A stretch of 64,000 nucleotides of DNA from Saccharothrix australiensis (GTDB lineage: Bacteria; Actinomycetota; Actinomycetes; Mycobacteriales; Pseudonocardiaceae). The first letter of the stretch is position 1, and each line of letters opens with the position of its first letter. The stretch covers positions 3,745,501 to 3,809,500 of the forward strand of contig NZ_RBXO01000001.1 in NCBI RefSeq assembly GCF_003634935.1, in the 5' to 3' direction. Below, piece by piece: positions 1-9,329 of the stretch. Below the pieces are notes generated by a model. It ran no database searches. It was given only the letters and a program-made list of their open reading frames with translations, and was not told where the DNA came from. A program made the position numbers and the translations under genes.

Positions 1-659
1 CCCGCCTCATCGCCTCCGCGCCGGTCCGAGCAGGTCACCGCCGCCGCCCGGCACGGGTTCGCCGACGCGGGTGATGCCCCGCGGCTCCAGCCCCGGCCGC
101 GCCAGGAGGTCGCGGATCTCCCGCTGATCACGACGGTAGCGGCCACCGCGCTCGGGCCCGCTCCGGGGACCGCGCCGCGAGGTGGTCCGGCAGGCGGAAG
201 CAAGGCGGGTGGGCGCAGGACCGCCGACCGCAGGACCGCCGACCACGCACCGCGCCCGCCGCCCCGCTCACCGTGCCCGTCGACGCACCGCCGCAACCCC
301 GGACGGCGAACTGAGGCGATCGTCACAACCGGTGGACCTCGGGCGGGTGCGGTGGTGAGGTTCGCGATGAGGGCGCTGGAACCGGTACGCGCAGCACACG
401 ACCGGTGACGTGGGTGACAAGAGCGGCCGTCGGCCGGTTCCGGACCGTGTGCTCGCTCACCGCGTGTCGGCCGAAGTGCGGAATCACACACCCCGATCGA
501 AGGTCAAATCCGGGGTTAGTGTCATCCCCGGCGAACGGTCGTGCCAGCATTTCTGTTCATGGCCCCACATGTCCCTGATCATCCTGTCGCCGCCGTACCC
601 GGTCCGCACGGTCGGCGTGCGCGAGGACCGGTCACCGGATCGACGAGGTGGATCTGGTC
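1..659. other. Stretch with no convincing gene
   Basis: The short reading frames on both strands here are rich in Arg, Pro and Gly and match no family I know, so I call no gene. The right end must hold the promoter and leader of the mannosyltransferase operon. A GAGGTGG ribosome-binding site lies at 645-651. The far left could carry the end of a gene lying outside the window, but nothing supports a particular frame. Confidence 0.5.
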
Positions 660-2396
660 GTGACCGCCGGGGTGAACGCGGGTGGCGAACGGGCGGGCGT
701 CCTCGCGGAGCGTCCTGGCGCGTGGAAGGCGGTGGTCCGGCAGGTCCCGCTGCGCGTGATGAGACCGGGTGTGATCGGCGCGCTGCTGATCGCGATCGGT
801 GGCGTCGGCGCCGGGGCGGTCGTCCACCGCGACCCGTTCCTGAGCGGCACCTTCCTGAGCGTGGTGCGCTACGGCCACGGCCGTGACCTCGCGACCGCGG
901 TCCTGTTCGCCGGACTGGCGCTCATGGTGGTCTCGTGGGTCCGGCTCGGGCGGATGGTGCGCGCCGGCGAGATCGGCGGGCGCGGCGTGGCGCTGGCCGC
1001 CGCGGCCTGGACCGCGCCGCTGCTCATCGCGCCGCCGCTGTACAGCCGGGACGTCTACAGCTACCTGGCCCAGGGCGCGGTCGCGCTGCGCGGGTTCGAC
1101 CCGTACACGACCGGCGCGTCCGCGCTGACCCTCCCGCTCGGCGGGAACGTGGCGTCGCTGTGGCAGGACACGCCGTCGCCCTACGGGCCGCTGTTCCTCC
1201 TGCTGGCCAAGTCGGTGGTCGCCGTCATCGGCGACAACGTGATCATCGGCGTGGTGCTCATGCGGCTGGCCGTGCTCTGCGGGCTCGTGCTGCTCGTCCG
1301 GGCGCTGCCTGGCCTCACGCGGCACCTCGGCGGGCGCGCCTCGGTGGCGCTGTGGCTCACCGCGGCCAACCCGCTGGTGATCGCGGTGGGCATCGGCGGC
1401 GCGCACAACGACATCCTGATGGTCGGCCTGATGGCGGTCGGCCTGCTGATGGTGCTGGACGGCAAGCACGTCCGGGGTTTCGCGGTGATCGCCCTGGCGG
1501 CGGCCGTGAAGGCCACCGCGGTGCTGCTGATCCCGTTCCTGGTGTGGGTGTGGGTGGCGCGGCTGTCCGGTCCCGCCCGGCAGCGCTTCGTCAAGGCGTG
1601 CGCGGTGGGCGGCGCCACGTTCGTCGGCGTGTTCGGCCTGTCCACCCTGGCGGCCGGGGTCGACCTGGGTTGGATCGACGTGCTGCGGTCCCAGACACCG
1701 TTGCTGACCTGGATGTCGCTGCCGTGCGCGGTCGCCGAACTCGCGTACCACTCGATCGGGCGGCACTTCGGCGGCGCGGAATACGAGGGCTTCCTCGGGT
1801 TCTTCCGGTCGGCCGGGGTCTACGTCCTCGCGGTGGTGCTCGTCCGCCAGTGGTGGATGGCCAGGGCGGGTGGCGTGGAGGCGGTCCGCCGCGCCGCGAT
1901 CGCCCTGCTCGCCGCCACCGTGCTCGCCCCGTCGGTGCTGCCGTGGTACTTCACCTGGGCGCTGGCGGTCGCCGCCGCGTTCGCGTGGAAGGACCGGTGG
2001 CTCGCCGTCGTGGCCGGCGTCTCGGTGTGGATGGTGCTGGTGACCCTGCCCGACGGCACGATCGTCGCGCGCTGGCACTACGGGTCGATGAACCCGGTGC
2101 TGTGGTGGTCCTACCTGGCGGTCACCGTGCTGATCGGCGTGTGGGTGGGTATGTCCCTGCTCCAGCGCGTGCCCGGTCAGGCGGTGGCGCCGCCCGCGCC
2201 CGAGCCGTCCGTCGCGGCCAAGCCGTCCGTCGCGGACGCCGCCGAGGACGTCGTGGACACCGCGCTGGACCCGACGCTGGACCCCGCCCTGAACGCCGCG
2301 CTGGACGCCGTCGAGGAGTCCGAGGTGGCCGGGCGTCGCCAGGACAGGGCCGCCGCGCGCACCGAACCGGGGCCGAAGGGGGACGACGGTGCTTGA
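660..2396 (+). CDS. MptB-type polyprenol-phosphomannose-dependent alpha-1,6-mannosyltransferase
   Basis: Integral membrane GT-C glycosyltransferase expected to add alpha-1,6-mannose from polyprenol-phosphate-mannose to a lipoglycan acceptor outside the membrane. The 578-residue product has about a dozen hydrophobic helices and the family motifs RDVYSYLAQG (about residue 135), a DTPSPYGPLF loop and HNDILMVG. A cytoplasmic tail rich in Pro/Ala and acidic residues follows the last helix. The GTG at 660 is preferred because GAGGTGG lies 8 bases upstream; a GTG at 648 in the same frame has no site in front of it. The stop overlaps the next gene, so this is the first gene of a three-gene operon. 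The family call is firm; the exact linkage is inferred from the family. Confidence 0.85.
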   Translation: MTAGVNAGGERAGVLAERPGAWKAVVRQVPLRVMRPGVIGALLIAIGGVGAGAVVHRDPFLSGTFLSVVRYGHGRDLATAVLFAGLALMVVSWVRLGRMVRAGEIGGRGVALAAAAWTAPLLIAPPLYSRDVYSYLAQGAVALRGFDPYTTGASALTLPLGGNVASLWQDTPSPYGPLFLLLAKSVVAVIGDNVIIGVVLMRLAVLCGLVLLVRALPGLTRHLGGRASVALWLTAANPLVIAVGIGGAHNDILMVGLMAVGLLMVLDGKHVRGFAVIALAAAVKATAVLLIPFLVWVWVARLSGPARQRFVKACAVGGATFVGVFGLSTLAAGVDLGWIDVLRSQTPLLTWMSLPCAVAELAYHSIGRHFGGAEYEGFLGFFRSAGVYVLAVVLVRQWWMARAGGVEAVRRAAIALLAATVLAPSVLPWYFTWALAVAAAFAWKDRWLAVVAGVSVWMVLVTLPDGTIVARWHYGSMNPVLWWSYLAVTVLIGVWVGMSLLQRVPGQAVAPPAPEPSVAAKPSVADAAEDVVDTALDPTLDPALNAALDAVEESEVAGRRQDRAAARTEPGPKGDDGA

Positions 2397-3627
2397 GCGC
2401 AGGCTGCTCCCGTTCGCGCCGCTGGTCCTGCTGCTGTCGCTCGGCAGGCACTTCTGGCTGCTGGGCAGCCCGGAGGGCTGGGGCATGATCGACCTCAAGG
2501 TCTACTGGACCCTGGCGCCGAACCTGCTCACCGACCAGCTCTACTCGATCGACATGCCGTTCACGGCGGACTTCCCGCTGCCGTTCACCTACCCGCCGTT
2601 CGCGGCGCTGGTGTTCCTCCCGCTGACGTGGCTGCCGTGGCTGGCCGCCCGCGTCGTGTGGCAGCTGCTGTCCCTGGTGTGCCTGTGGTGGCTGGTCCGG
2701 ACGGCGTTGAGGCTGGTGGCGACCAGGTCCGGGCAGCCGTGGGACGCCACCTGGTCGCGCCGGGCGGTGCTGTGGACGGGGCTCGCCCTGTGGGCCGAGC
2801 CGGTCCGCAAGACCCTCGACTTCGGCCAGATCAACCTCGTCCTGATCGCCGGCGCGTTCGCCGCGATAGTCGCCTCCCGCCAACTGGTGGCCGGGCTCGG
2901 CGTCGGCGTCGCGGCCGGCCTGAAGCTGACGCCCGCGATCTCGTCGCTGTACTTCCTGGTCACCCGCAGGTTCGCGGCGGCGGCCTGGTCGGTGGCGGGT
3001 TTCGCGCTCACCGCGGCCCTGGGCTTCCTCGCCTCGGCCGCCGACTCGTGGCGCTACTGGTTCGACCTGCTCGGCGCGGCCGACCGGGTCGGCCCGGTGG
3101 GTTCCGCGATCAACCAGTCGCTGCGCGGCGCGCTGTCGCGCAGCTTCGGCTACGACGTGGGCACGTCCTGGCCGTGGCTGCTCGCGGTGGCGGTGTCCGC
3201 CGTGCTGACCGGGTTCGCGCTGCGCGCGGGGGTGCGGGCCGGTGACACGCTGGCCACGGTGGTGGCCGTGCAGGTGTTCGGCCTGCTGCTCTCGCCGATC
3301 TCCTGGAGCCACCACTGGGTGTGGGTGGTGCCCCTGGTGCTGTGGCTCTGGTACGGCGCGGCCCGTCGCGGAGCGCTCGCGCTGTCGCTCGCCGCGGCCT
3401 GGGTGCTCGTCACCGGCACGGACCTGATCACGTTCCTGATCGACCGGCAGCCGAGCATCTGGGAGATACCCCGGCCGTGGCCGCTGGCCGCGCTCGGGTG
3501 GTGCTACCCGCTGCTCGGGCTGATCACGCTCGCGGTGCTGCCGAGGCTGCTCCGCGCCGGGACGTCGCGGCCGGACGCCGGGCAGGCGTCCGGCGAGGCG
3601 TCGAAGGTGGGGCACGGTGCGGGCTGA
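2389..3627 (+). CDS. GT87 (DUF2029) membrane mannosyltransferase, first paralogue
   Basis: A 412-residue polytopic membrane protein of the GT87/DUF2029 family, which includes mycobacterial alpha-1,2-mannosyltransferases of lipomannan branching. An early acidic motif (DLKVYWTLAP, about residue 35) and the loop PLPFTYPPFAALVFLP are family hallmarks; SHHWVWVVP lies near the C-terminus. The GTG start lies inside the end of the MptB-type gene (8 bp overlap), implying translational coupling. The product is strikingly similar to the next gene along its whole length, so the two arose by tandem duplication. The likely donor is polyprenol-phosphate-mannose and the acceptor a membrane lipoglycan; the linkage cannot be read from sequence. 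Confidence 0.82.
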   Translation: MLERRLLPFAPLVLLLSLGRHFWLLGSPEGWGMIDLKVYWTLAPNLLTDQLYSIDMPFTADFPLPFTYPPFAALVFLPLTWLPWLAARVVWQLLSLVCLWWLVRTALRLVATRSGQPWDATWSRRAVLWTGLALWAEPVRKTLDFGQINLVLIAGAFAAIVASRQLVAGLGVGVAAGLKLTPAISSLYFLVTRRFAAAAWSVAGFALTAALGFLASAADSWRYWFDLLGAADRVGPVGSAINQSLRGALSRSFGYDVGTSWPWLLAVAVSAVLTGFALRAGVRAGDTLATVVAVQVFGLLLSPISWSHHWVWVVPLVLWLWYGAARRGALALSLAAAWVLVTGTDLITFLIDRQPSIWEIPRPWPLAALGWCYPLLGLITLAVLPRLLRAGTSRPDAGQASGEASKVGHGAG

Positions 3628-4903
3628 GCGGTTCTCGCCCCGGGCCTCGCTCGCGGCCTGGGAACGGCGGCTGGCGGCCCTCGCGCCGTGGCTGCTGGTG
3701 GTCTCCGCGCTGGTCCGCGCCTGGACCATCGTCACGGGCTTCGGCAACGAGACGATCGACCTGTACGTGTACTGGGCGCTGGCCCCGCACGTGCTGACCG
3801 ACGACCTGTACCAGGTCACCTCGCCGAACTCGCCGCCAGACTTCCCGCTGCCGTTCACCTACCCGCCGTTCGGCGCGCTGGTGTTCCTGCCGATGACCCT
3901 GCTGCCGTGGGTCGTGGCGCAGTGGACGTGGCGGCTGCTGTCCGCGTTGTGCCTGTACTGGATGGTGCGGGTCGCCCTGCGCCACGTGGCAGGCGAGGGC
4001 TGGACGGCGGACGCGGCGCTGTGGCGGCGTCGCGCGCTGCTGTGGACCGCGCTGCTGCTGTGGATGCAGCCCGTGTACCACACGTTCGAGTTCGGGCAGA
4101 TCAACCTGGTGCTCTCGGCCATCGTGCTCGCGGCCATGCTGGCGCGCAGCCCGCGGCTCGCGGGCGCGGGCGTCGGCTTCGCGGCGGGCGTGAAGCTCGT
4201 GCCGGCGATCTCCGGGCTGTTCTACCTCGCGACCGGCAGGTTCGCCGCGGCCGGGTGGTCGGTGGTGGCGTTCGCGCTCAGCGTCGGCCTCGGCTTCGCG
4301 GTGGACCCGGAGCAGGCCCGGCACTACTGGTTCGGCCTGCTGGGCGACGCGGACCGCGTGGGCCCGGTCGCCACGGCGCACAACCAGTCGCTGCGCGGCG
4401 CGTTGGCGCGCACCTTCGGCTACGACGTGGGCACGTCGTGGCCGTGGCTGCTCGCGGTCGCGGTGACCGCCGTGCTCGCCGGCTTCGCGCTGCGCCGGGC
4501 GGTCCGGTCGGGCGACGCGCTGCTCGGCGTGCTGGTCGTGCAGTTCCTCGGGCTGCTGGTGTCCCCGATCTCGTGGGACCACCACTGGGTGTGGGTGGCC
4601 CCGCTGCTGATCTGGCTGGCGCACACCCGCGGCACGCCGTGGGCGCGCCGCTGGCTGCTGGTGCTGTGGTGCCCGGTCGTGTTCCTGGACGTGATCGCGT
4701 TCCAGCTGGACCGGCAGCCGACGATCTGGACGATCAGCCGCCCCGGCTACCTGTCCGCCATCGGGTGGGCCTACCCGGCGCTCGCGCTGCTCACCCTGGC
4801 GGCGATCGCGTTCGTGTTCGGCGGGCGTGCGGTGGCGGCCCGCGGCGAGGAGCCCGCCCTGGCGCCGGGGCAGGGGGTCGGCTCCCGGAACGGCGAGGGG
4901 TGA
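3617..4903 (+). CDS. GT87 (DUF2029) membrane mannosyltransferase, second paralogue
   Basis: A 428-residue paralogue of the preceding gene, sharing the segments FPLPFTYPPF, FGQINLVL, NQSLRGAL, FGYDVGTSWPWLLAVAV and DHHWVWVAP. The GTG start overlaps the end of the upstream gene by 11 bp. A polytopic GT-C fold is expected, with catalysis on the outer face of the membrane. The near-identity of some blocks at DNA level (for example around 3121-3195 and 4387-4461) suggests recent duplication or gene conversion. It is the last gene of the operon; a LAL regulator converges from the right. Confidence 0.82.
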   Translation: MRAERFSPRASLAAWERRLAALAPWLLVVSALVRAWTIVTGFGNETIDLYVYWALAPHVLTDDLYQVTSPNSPPDFPLPFTYPPFGALVFLPMTLLPWVVAQWTWRLLSALCLYWMVRVALRHVAGEGWTADAALWRRRALLWTALLLWMQPVYHTFEFGQINLVLSAIVLAAMLARSPRLAGAGVGFAAGVKLVPAISGLFYLATGRFAAAGWSVVAFALSVGLGFAVDPEQARHYWFGLLGDADRVGPVATAHNQSLRGALARTFGYDVGTSWPWLLAVAVTAVLAGFALRRAVRSGDALLGVLVVQFLGLLVSPISWDHHWVWVAPLLIWLAHTRGTPWARRWLLVLWCPVVFLDVIAFQLDRQPTIWTISRPGYLSAIGWAYPALALLTLAAIAFVFGGRAVAARGEEPALAPGQGVGSRNGEG

Positions 4904-4976
4904 CGTCACGCCGCCCCGGGCACGCGGTGACGTCGTGCCCCGGCCGCTGAAGACGTGCCCGAGGTGCGGTGACGTC
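4899..4976. repeat. Three direct copies of GGTGACGTC between convergent genes
   Basis: GGTGACGTC occurs at 4899-4907, 4926-4934 and 4968-4976; the last two extend to GCGGTGACGTCGTGC. The first copy contains the palindrome TGACGTCA. They lie in the 165 bp between the convergent mannosyltransferase operon and the LAL regulator gene. Function unknown; they may be a low-complexity remnant or a transcription-end element. Confidence 0.5.
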
Positions 4977-5068
4977 GTGCTCGCGGCGCGGTGGCGGTGC
5001 GTCGGAGCCGGGTGGGACGCAGGGGGCGGCACCGCGCCGGACCCGGCGCGGTGCCCGCACCGGCCGGA

Positions 5069-7687
5069 TCAGCGGATGGCCGGGAGGTCCCGCAACCGGC
5101 GGCGCGACGTGATGCCGAGCTTGCGGAAGATGTTGCGCAGGTGGGCGTCGACGGTGCGCGGGCTGACGAACAGCTTGGCGGCGACCTCCTTGGACGTCGC
5201 GCCGTCGGCGACCAGCCGCGCGATGTGCACCTCCTGCACCGTGAGCGCGTCGGAGGCCGACGAGGAGCGGCTGCGCGCGCGTTCCCCGGTGGCCCGCAGC
5301 TCGTTCGCCGCGCGGGCCGCGAAGGCTTCCGCGCCGAGCCCCGACAGCAGCTCGTGGGCGTGCCGCAGCTCGGTCCGGGCGTCGCGTCGCCTGCCCCGCC
5401 GGCGCAGCCACTCACCGTAGACCAGGTGGGCCCGGCCCCGGTGGATCGCCATCGGGCCTGCGCCCAGCAGCTCGACGGCCTGCCGGTAGGCGTCCTCGTC
5501 GTCGTCCACCAGGGCCCGCGCGTAGGACTCGACGCCCAGCCCCCACGGTTGTCCGCCCGCGCTCGTGCGCTCGGCCAGCGTCGTGAACGCGGCGCGCGCC
5601 ACGTCCGGCCGGCCGCACCGCACGGCGGCCTCGACCAGTTCGGGCAGGGCCTGACCGGCCAGGCCGAGGTCGCCGGTGGCCACCGCCTGCTCGGCCGCCG
5701 CCAGGGCGGCGGGGTAGTCGGCGAGGCCGTTGCCGAGGACGGCCGTCGCGTACCGGACGCTGAGGCTCATGTGCGGGCCGACCCGCGAGAACAGCTCGTG
5801 CGCCGCCGCGCGCCGCCCCTGGAGCGCGGCCAGGTGGATGCGCGGGTAGACCAGCGGCGCGGCACCGGTGGCCTCCGCGATCGCCTCCTCCTCGGAGATC
5901 ATCTCCTTCGCCGCGCCGAAGTCGCCGGTGTGGGCGCTGACGGTGGCCAGCATCGCCAACCCGATCGGCAGGACGTGGAAGGAGCCGGACTCGCGGCCGG
6001 CCGCGGTGACCCGGACGGCGATGTCGCGCATGGCCTCGCGGTCCCAGAGTTCGAGCGCGAGCAGGTACCCGAGGGTGGGCCACCGGGTCCACACCGGGTC
6101 GTCGCGGTCGGCCACGACCGGGCGCAGCAGCTCGGCGGCGGCCCGGTGCCCGTGGTCGGCCAGGGCGACCATGCCGTCCAGGACGACGTCCGCGCTCCGC
6201 GGGCGGCCGGGCGCGGGCGGCGCGGTCCGGGCGGCGTCGACCACCGCGGCCAGACCGCCGGTGAGGACCGCCATCTCGATGGCGTCCACGTAGACCGTCC
6301 GCGCCGCCGCCGGCTCCTTGTCCGCCAGCGCGGCCGCGGCGCGGAGCAGGTGGCCGGTGGGCAGGTCCCCGCCTCGGAAGCGGGCGAAGGACAGCCGTCC
6401 GCGCAGCAGGTCGACGCGCGGGTCGTCGGGCTCGACGGTGGACAGCAGCCCGGCGGCCACGTCGAAGTCGCCCGCGGCCAGCTTCGCCTCGACCGCGGCC
6501 AGCACCCGGTCGACCCGCGGGCCGGGTTCGAGGGTGAGCGCGGCGGCGCGTTCCAGGAAGGCCGCCGCGGCGGCGACCCCGCCGCGCGACCGCGCGCGGG
6601 ACGCCGAGCCGACGAGCGCGGCGGCCACGTCCTCGTCGGGGCCGACACTCGCCTTGGCGCGGTGCCAGGCGACGCGGTCCGGGTCGGCCAGCGGGTCGCT
6701 GACCCGGGCGAGGGCGTCGTGCGCGCGGCGGCGCTGCTCGTCGGTCGCGGCCCGGTAGACCGCCGAGCGGGCCAGCGGGTGCGCGAAGCGGACCCGGGCG
6801 CCGAACTCGACCAGCGGCGGCACGTCCCGCGCGGCGCTCTCCCCGATGTCCAGCAGCGCCGCCGCCCGCCACAGCAGGCCGGGGTCGCCCACCGGCTCGG
6901 CGGCGGCCACCGCCAGCAGCAGCCGCACCTCGGGCGGCAGCCCCGCCAGCCGCGCGCGGAAGCTCCGCTCGGCGGCGGCGGGCGCGGGCAGGTCGAACCC
7001 GCCGGCCAGACCGGTCAGCCCGGCGGTCGCGGTCAGCTCCACCAGGGCGAGCGGGTTGCCGCGCGCCTCGGCCAGCACCCGGTCGCGGACCCGTTCGTCC
7101 AGGGGCGCGCGGTTCGCGCGGGCCAGCAACGCGCGCGCCGCCCGCTCGCCCAGCGGCTGGACGTCCAGTCCGGGCAGGTGGCCGAGGTCGGCCGGTTCGT
7201 CGCGCGCGGCGAACACCACGGCCACCCGCTCGGCGGCCACGCGGCGGGCCACGAACGCCATCGCCCGCGCCGAGGCGCGGTCGAGCCAGTGCGCGTCGTC
7301 GACGAGGCACAGCAGCGGCCGGTCGGCTTCCAGCAGCAGGCCCAGCGCGGCCGCGCCGGCCAGGAACGGGTCGGGCGTGCCGGTGTCCAGGCCGAACGCG
7401 ATCCGCAGCGCCTGCCGGTGCGGCGCGGGCAGGCGGTCGAGGTGCGCCAGGACCGGGACGCACAGCTGGTGCAGCGCCGAGTACGGCAGTTCGGTCTCGA
7501 ACTCGACGCCGGAGGCCCTGATCACCAGGAAGTCGGAGGTCGAGGCGGCCAGGTGGTCCAGGAGCGCGGTCTTGCCGATGCCGGGTTCGCCGCGCAGCAC
7601 GACGGCGCCGCCGCGGGATCGCCTCGCCTCGTCCACCAACGCCTGGAGCCGCGACGTCTCGTCCCGCCGCCCGAGCAAACCGTCCAT
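5069..7687 (-). CDS. LAL-family (LuxR) ATP-binding transcriptional regulator
   Basis: Large STAND-type regulator of 872 residues. The N-terminus has an AAA/NTPase domain with Walker A GEPGIGKT at residues 33-40 and a Walker B-like CLVDDAHWLD near residue 130. A long alpha-helical/TPR-like middle follows. The C-terminus is a LuxR-type helix-turn-helix (LTVQEVHIARLVADGATSKE, about residues 815-834, then FVSPRTVDAHLRNIFRKLG). I chose the ATG at 7687 because MDGLLGRRDE is the usual start of this family; the frame stays open upstream to 7993 but that part reads as non-coding. Such proteins activate nearby genes on sensing an inducer. The target is unknown; neighbours are convergent or divergent single genes. 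Confidence 0.85.
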   Translation of the reverse strand: MDGLLGRRDETSRLQALVDEARRSRGGAVVLRGEPGIGKTALLDHLAASTSDFLVIRASGVEFETELPYSALHQLCVPVLAHLDRLPAPHRQALRIAFGLDTGTPDPFLAGAAALGLLLEADRPLLCLVDDAHWLDRASARAMAFVARRVAAERVAVVFAARDEPADLGHLPGLDVQPLGERAARALLARANRAPLDERVRDRVLAEARGNPLALVELTATAGLTGLAGGFDLPAPAAAERSFRARLAGLPPEVRLLLAVAAAEPVGDPGLLWRAAALLDIGESAARDVPPLVEFGARVRFAHPLARSAVYRAATDEQRRRAHDALARVSDPLADPDRVAWHRAKASVGPDEDVAAALVGSASRARSRGGVAAAAAFLERAAALTLEPGPRVDRVLAAVEAKLAAGDFDVAAGLLSTVEPDDPRVDLLRGRLSFARFRGGDLPTGHLLRAAAALADKEPAAARTVYVDAIEMAVLTGGLAAVVDAARTAPPAPGRPRSADVVLDGMVALADHGHRAAAELLRPVVADRDDPVWTRWPTLGYLLALELWDREAMRDIAVRVTAAGRESGSFHVLPIGLAMLATVSAHTGDFGAAKEMISEEEAIAEATGAAPLVYPRIHLAALQGRRAAAHELFSRVGPHMSLSVRYATAVLGNGLADYPAALAAAEQAVATGDLGLAGQALPELVEAAVRCGRPDVARAAFTTLAERTSAGGQPWGLGVESYARALVDDDEDAYRQAVELLGAGPMAIHRGRAHLVYGEWLRRRGRRRDARTELRHAHELLSGLGAEAFAARAANELRATGERARSRSSSASDALTVQEVHIARLVADGATSKEVAAKLFVSPRTVDAHLRNIFRKLGITSRRRLRDLPAIR

Positions 7688-7979
7688 ATGCCCCGGATCA
7701 TGACGGACGGGCCGGGTGAAATCCAGGCGGCGGATGGCGAACACCGATGCGACCGGTGTGGTTCGCCCGGACGTCGACCGGTGTGGGCGACGCACCGGCC
7801 CCGGCTCGCCCGCCGTCACCTGCGGATCGGCCCGGCACCGGCGGATAGGTGATGTCCACCGACGCGAGCGGCACCGGCCGGACGACATCCTGGAGCACGC
7901 GAGGAGCACGGTCCGGTCCCGGCGCAGGGCCCCACCACCGCCGATCCGGCCGGACCAGTCGTCGACCGAGGAGCAGACC

Positions 7980-8570
7980 ATGCGCGACACCACCCCCCTC
8001 CACCCCGCCGGACTGCCGGGCCCGGCCCGCCGCGCGCACCCGCCACCCGACCGGTGCGCGTGCCGCCCTGCTCGCCATCCCGCTGGCCGCCGCCGGCCTC
8101 CTCGGCGTCACCGCGCCCGCCGAGTCAAGGCCCCGCTGAGCACCGTCTGGCAGCTCCAGGCCGACGTGGAGCGCCGGCCGTCCCGGCAGCCGCCCGTCAC
8201 CGGCAGCGAGCGCCTGGACCGGGGCCCGCTCCGGTCGGGTTCGCGGTTCCGGTGGACCACCCCGGTGCCGGCCACCCCCACGACACCCGCGACGACCCTG
8301 ACCATCACCTCCACCGTCCGGCAGTTGCAGCACCACCGGTGCATCCGCTGGACCGGAGCCGCGATCGGCGAGGGGCTGACCATCGACCGGGGTGTCCACG
8401 CGTGGACCTTCACCAGGGTCGAGGGCGGTGTCCTGGTGCGCACCGAGGAGACCTGGACCGGCGACCAGGTGGAGGCCGACGTGCCCACCTCCGTCCACTT
8501 CCTCGGTGAGGGCCTCAAGGCGTGGCCGGCGGACCTCAGGACCGCCGCCGAGGCCCGGCACCGGGGCTGA
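7980..8570 (+). pseudogene. Secreted SRPBCC/polyketide-cyclase-like gene, decayed by frameshifts
   Basis: The C-terminal half reads as an SRPBCC (START/Bet v1) domain: APLSTVWQLQADVE, FRWTTPVPATP, then EETWTGDQVEADVPTSV. A ribosome-binding site (GAGGAG) precedes the ATG at 7980. Between about 8035 and 8135 the hydrophobic signal segment (ALLAIPLAAAGLLGVTAPA) is found only in the next frame over, ending in a stop; the frame then returns to that of the ATG for the SRPBCC domain. The bases expected between signal peptide and domain are missing, and the usual WPSWQ reads RPSRQ. I infer one insertion plus a deletion. A sequencing error cannot be excluded. In frame it would give an odd Arg-rich 196-residue protein. 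Confidence 0.6.
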
Positions 8571-8640
8571 CCGGACGACGCCCCCGATCACGCCGGCCGA
8601 ACGACCCACCCCGCGATACCGCCACCTACGGAGGGAAACC

Positions 8641-9036
8641 GTGTCCACCACAGCACCGCACCGCGACCGCACCGACCACGCCGATCCGACCGGCCGCCGG
8701 TCCTCCCTGCCCGTGATCGTCTCGGCCTGGGCCGTGCCGGTCCTCGTCATCGCCCAGTTCGCGATGGTCTCCGTCGTGCCGGTCCTGGTCGTGCTGATCG
8801 GTGTCCTGCGCGATCCCCACCTCCGGACGCTCCGCTGGTGGGCGTCCGCCCTGACCGCGGCGTACGCCCTGCCCCTCGCGCTCTGGGCGATCGGGCCCGA
8901 GCGCGCGCCGAGCCTGTCCAAGGACATGCACCCCGCACTCGCGGCACTGGTCGTCGCGGCCGGCGTCGCGGTCGCGGTGGCCTACCACGTCCTGCGCCGG
9001 CAGTCCCGGCCGAGCGGCGACGACCGGACCGCCTGA
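8641..9036 (+). CDS. Small three-helix membrane protein of unknown function
   Basis: A 131-residue protein starting at GTG with a good ribosome-binding site (GGAGGG, 7 bases upstream). After a hydrophilic N-terminus of about 25 residues there are three hydrophobic segments: one from VIVSAWAVPVLVIAQFAMV through PVLVVLIGVL, one around ALTAAYALPLALWAIG and one around ALAALVVAAGVAVAVAYHVL. A basic C-terminal tail follows. It lies 70 bp behind the decayed SRPBCC gene and was probably cotranscribed with it. No enzymatic motif is visible; a partner role for the secreted SRPBCC protein is only a guess. Confidence 0.7.
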   Translation: MSTTAPHRDRTDHADPTGRRSSLPVIVSAWAVPVLVIAQFAMVSVVPVLVVLIGVLRDPHLRTLRWWASALTAAYALPLALWAIGPERAPSLSKDMHPALAALVVAAGVAVAVAYHVLRRQSRPSGDDRTA

Positions 9037-9221
9037 CCGCCGTCGCCCGGTGCCGCGCACGCCGCCGCTGCCCGGCCTCGCGCACCCGGCGAGGCCGGAC
9101 AGGCGTGTCGCACCGCCGCCGGCCACGTGCCGGCCGGTCACGCCTCACCCGGGCACGACCCACCGTCCCGGTCGGTGCGCCGGCCGTCGGTGCCGGACGC
9201 GCGGGACGACGCGGTGCTCGT

Positions 9222-9258
9222 CGCGGTGGTCGAGCGCGGTGGTCGAGCGCGGTCGGGG
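9222..9258. repeat. Short 13-bp tandem repeat
   Basis: CGCGGTGGTCGAG is repeated at 9222-9234 and 9235-9247, with a partial third copy. It lies in the 293 bp between the small membrane protein and the 3' end of the convergent tetR-type gene, a GTCGGG-rich stretch with no other feature that I can see. Confidence 0.45.
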
Positions 9259-9329
9259 TCGCCGAGCGGCGTGGACGGGGTCGGGCGGGGTCCGGTTCGG
9301 GTGCGGTCGGCGGCGGGTGCGACCGGGGA

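Noticed and set aside
579-2498. Long minus-strand frame opposite the MptB-type gene
   Set aside because: Low-complexity His/Arg/Gln-rich translation with no domain; the plus strand encodes a clear membrane glycosyltransferase.
7687-7993. Upstream extension of the LAL regulator to 7993
   Set aside because: The added 102 residues are Arg/Ser-rich without family similarity and overlap the neighbouring gene's leader; the family normally begins at MDGLLGR-like sequence.
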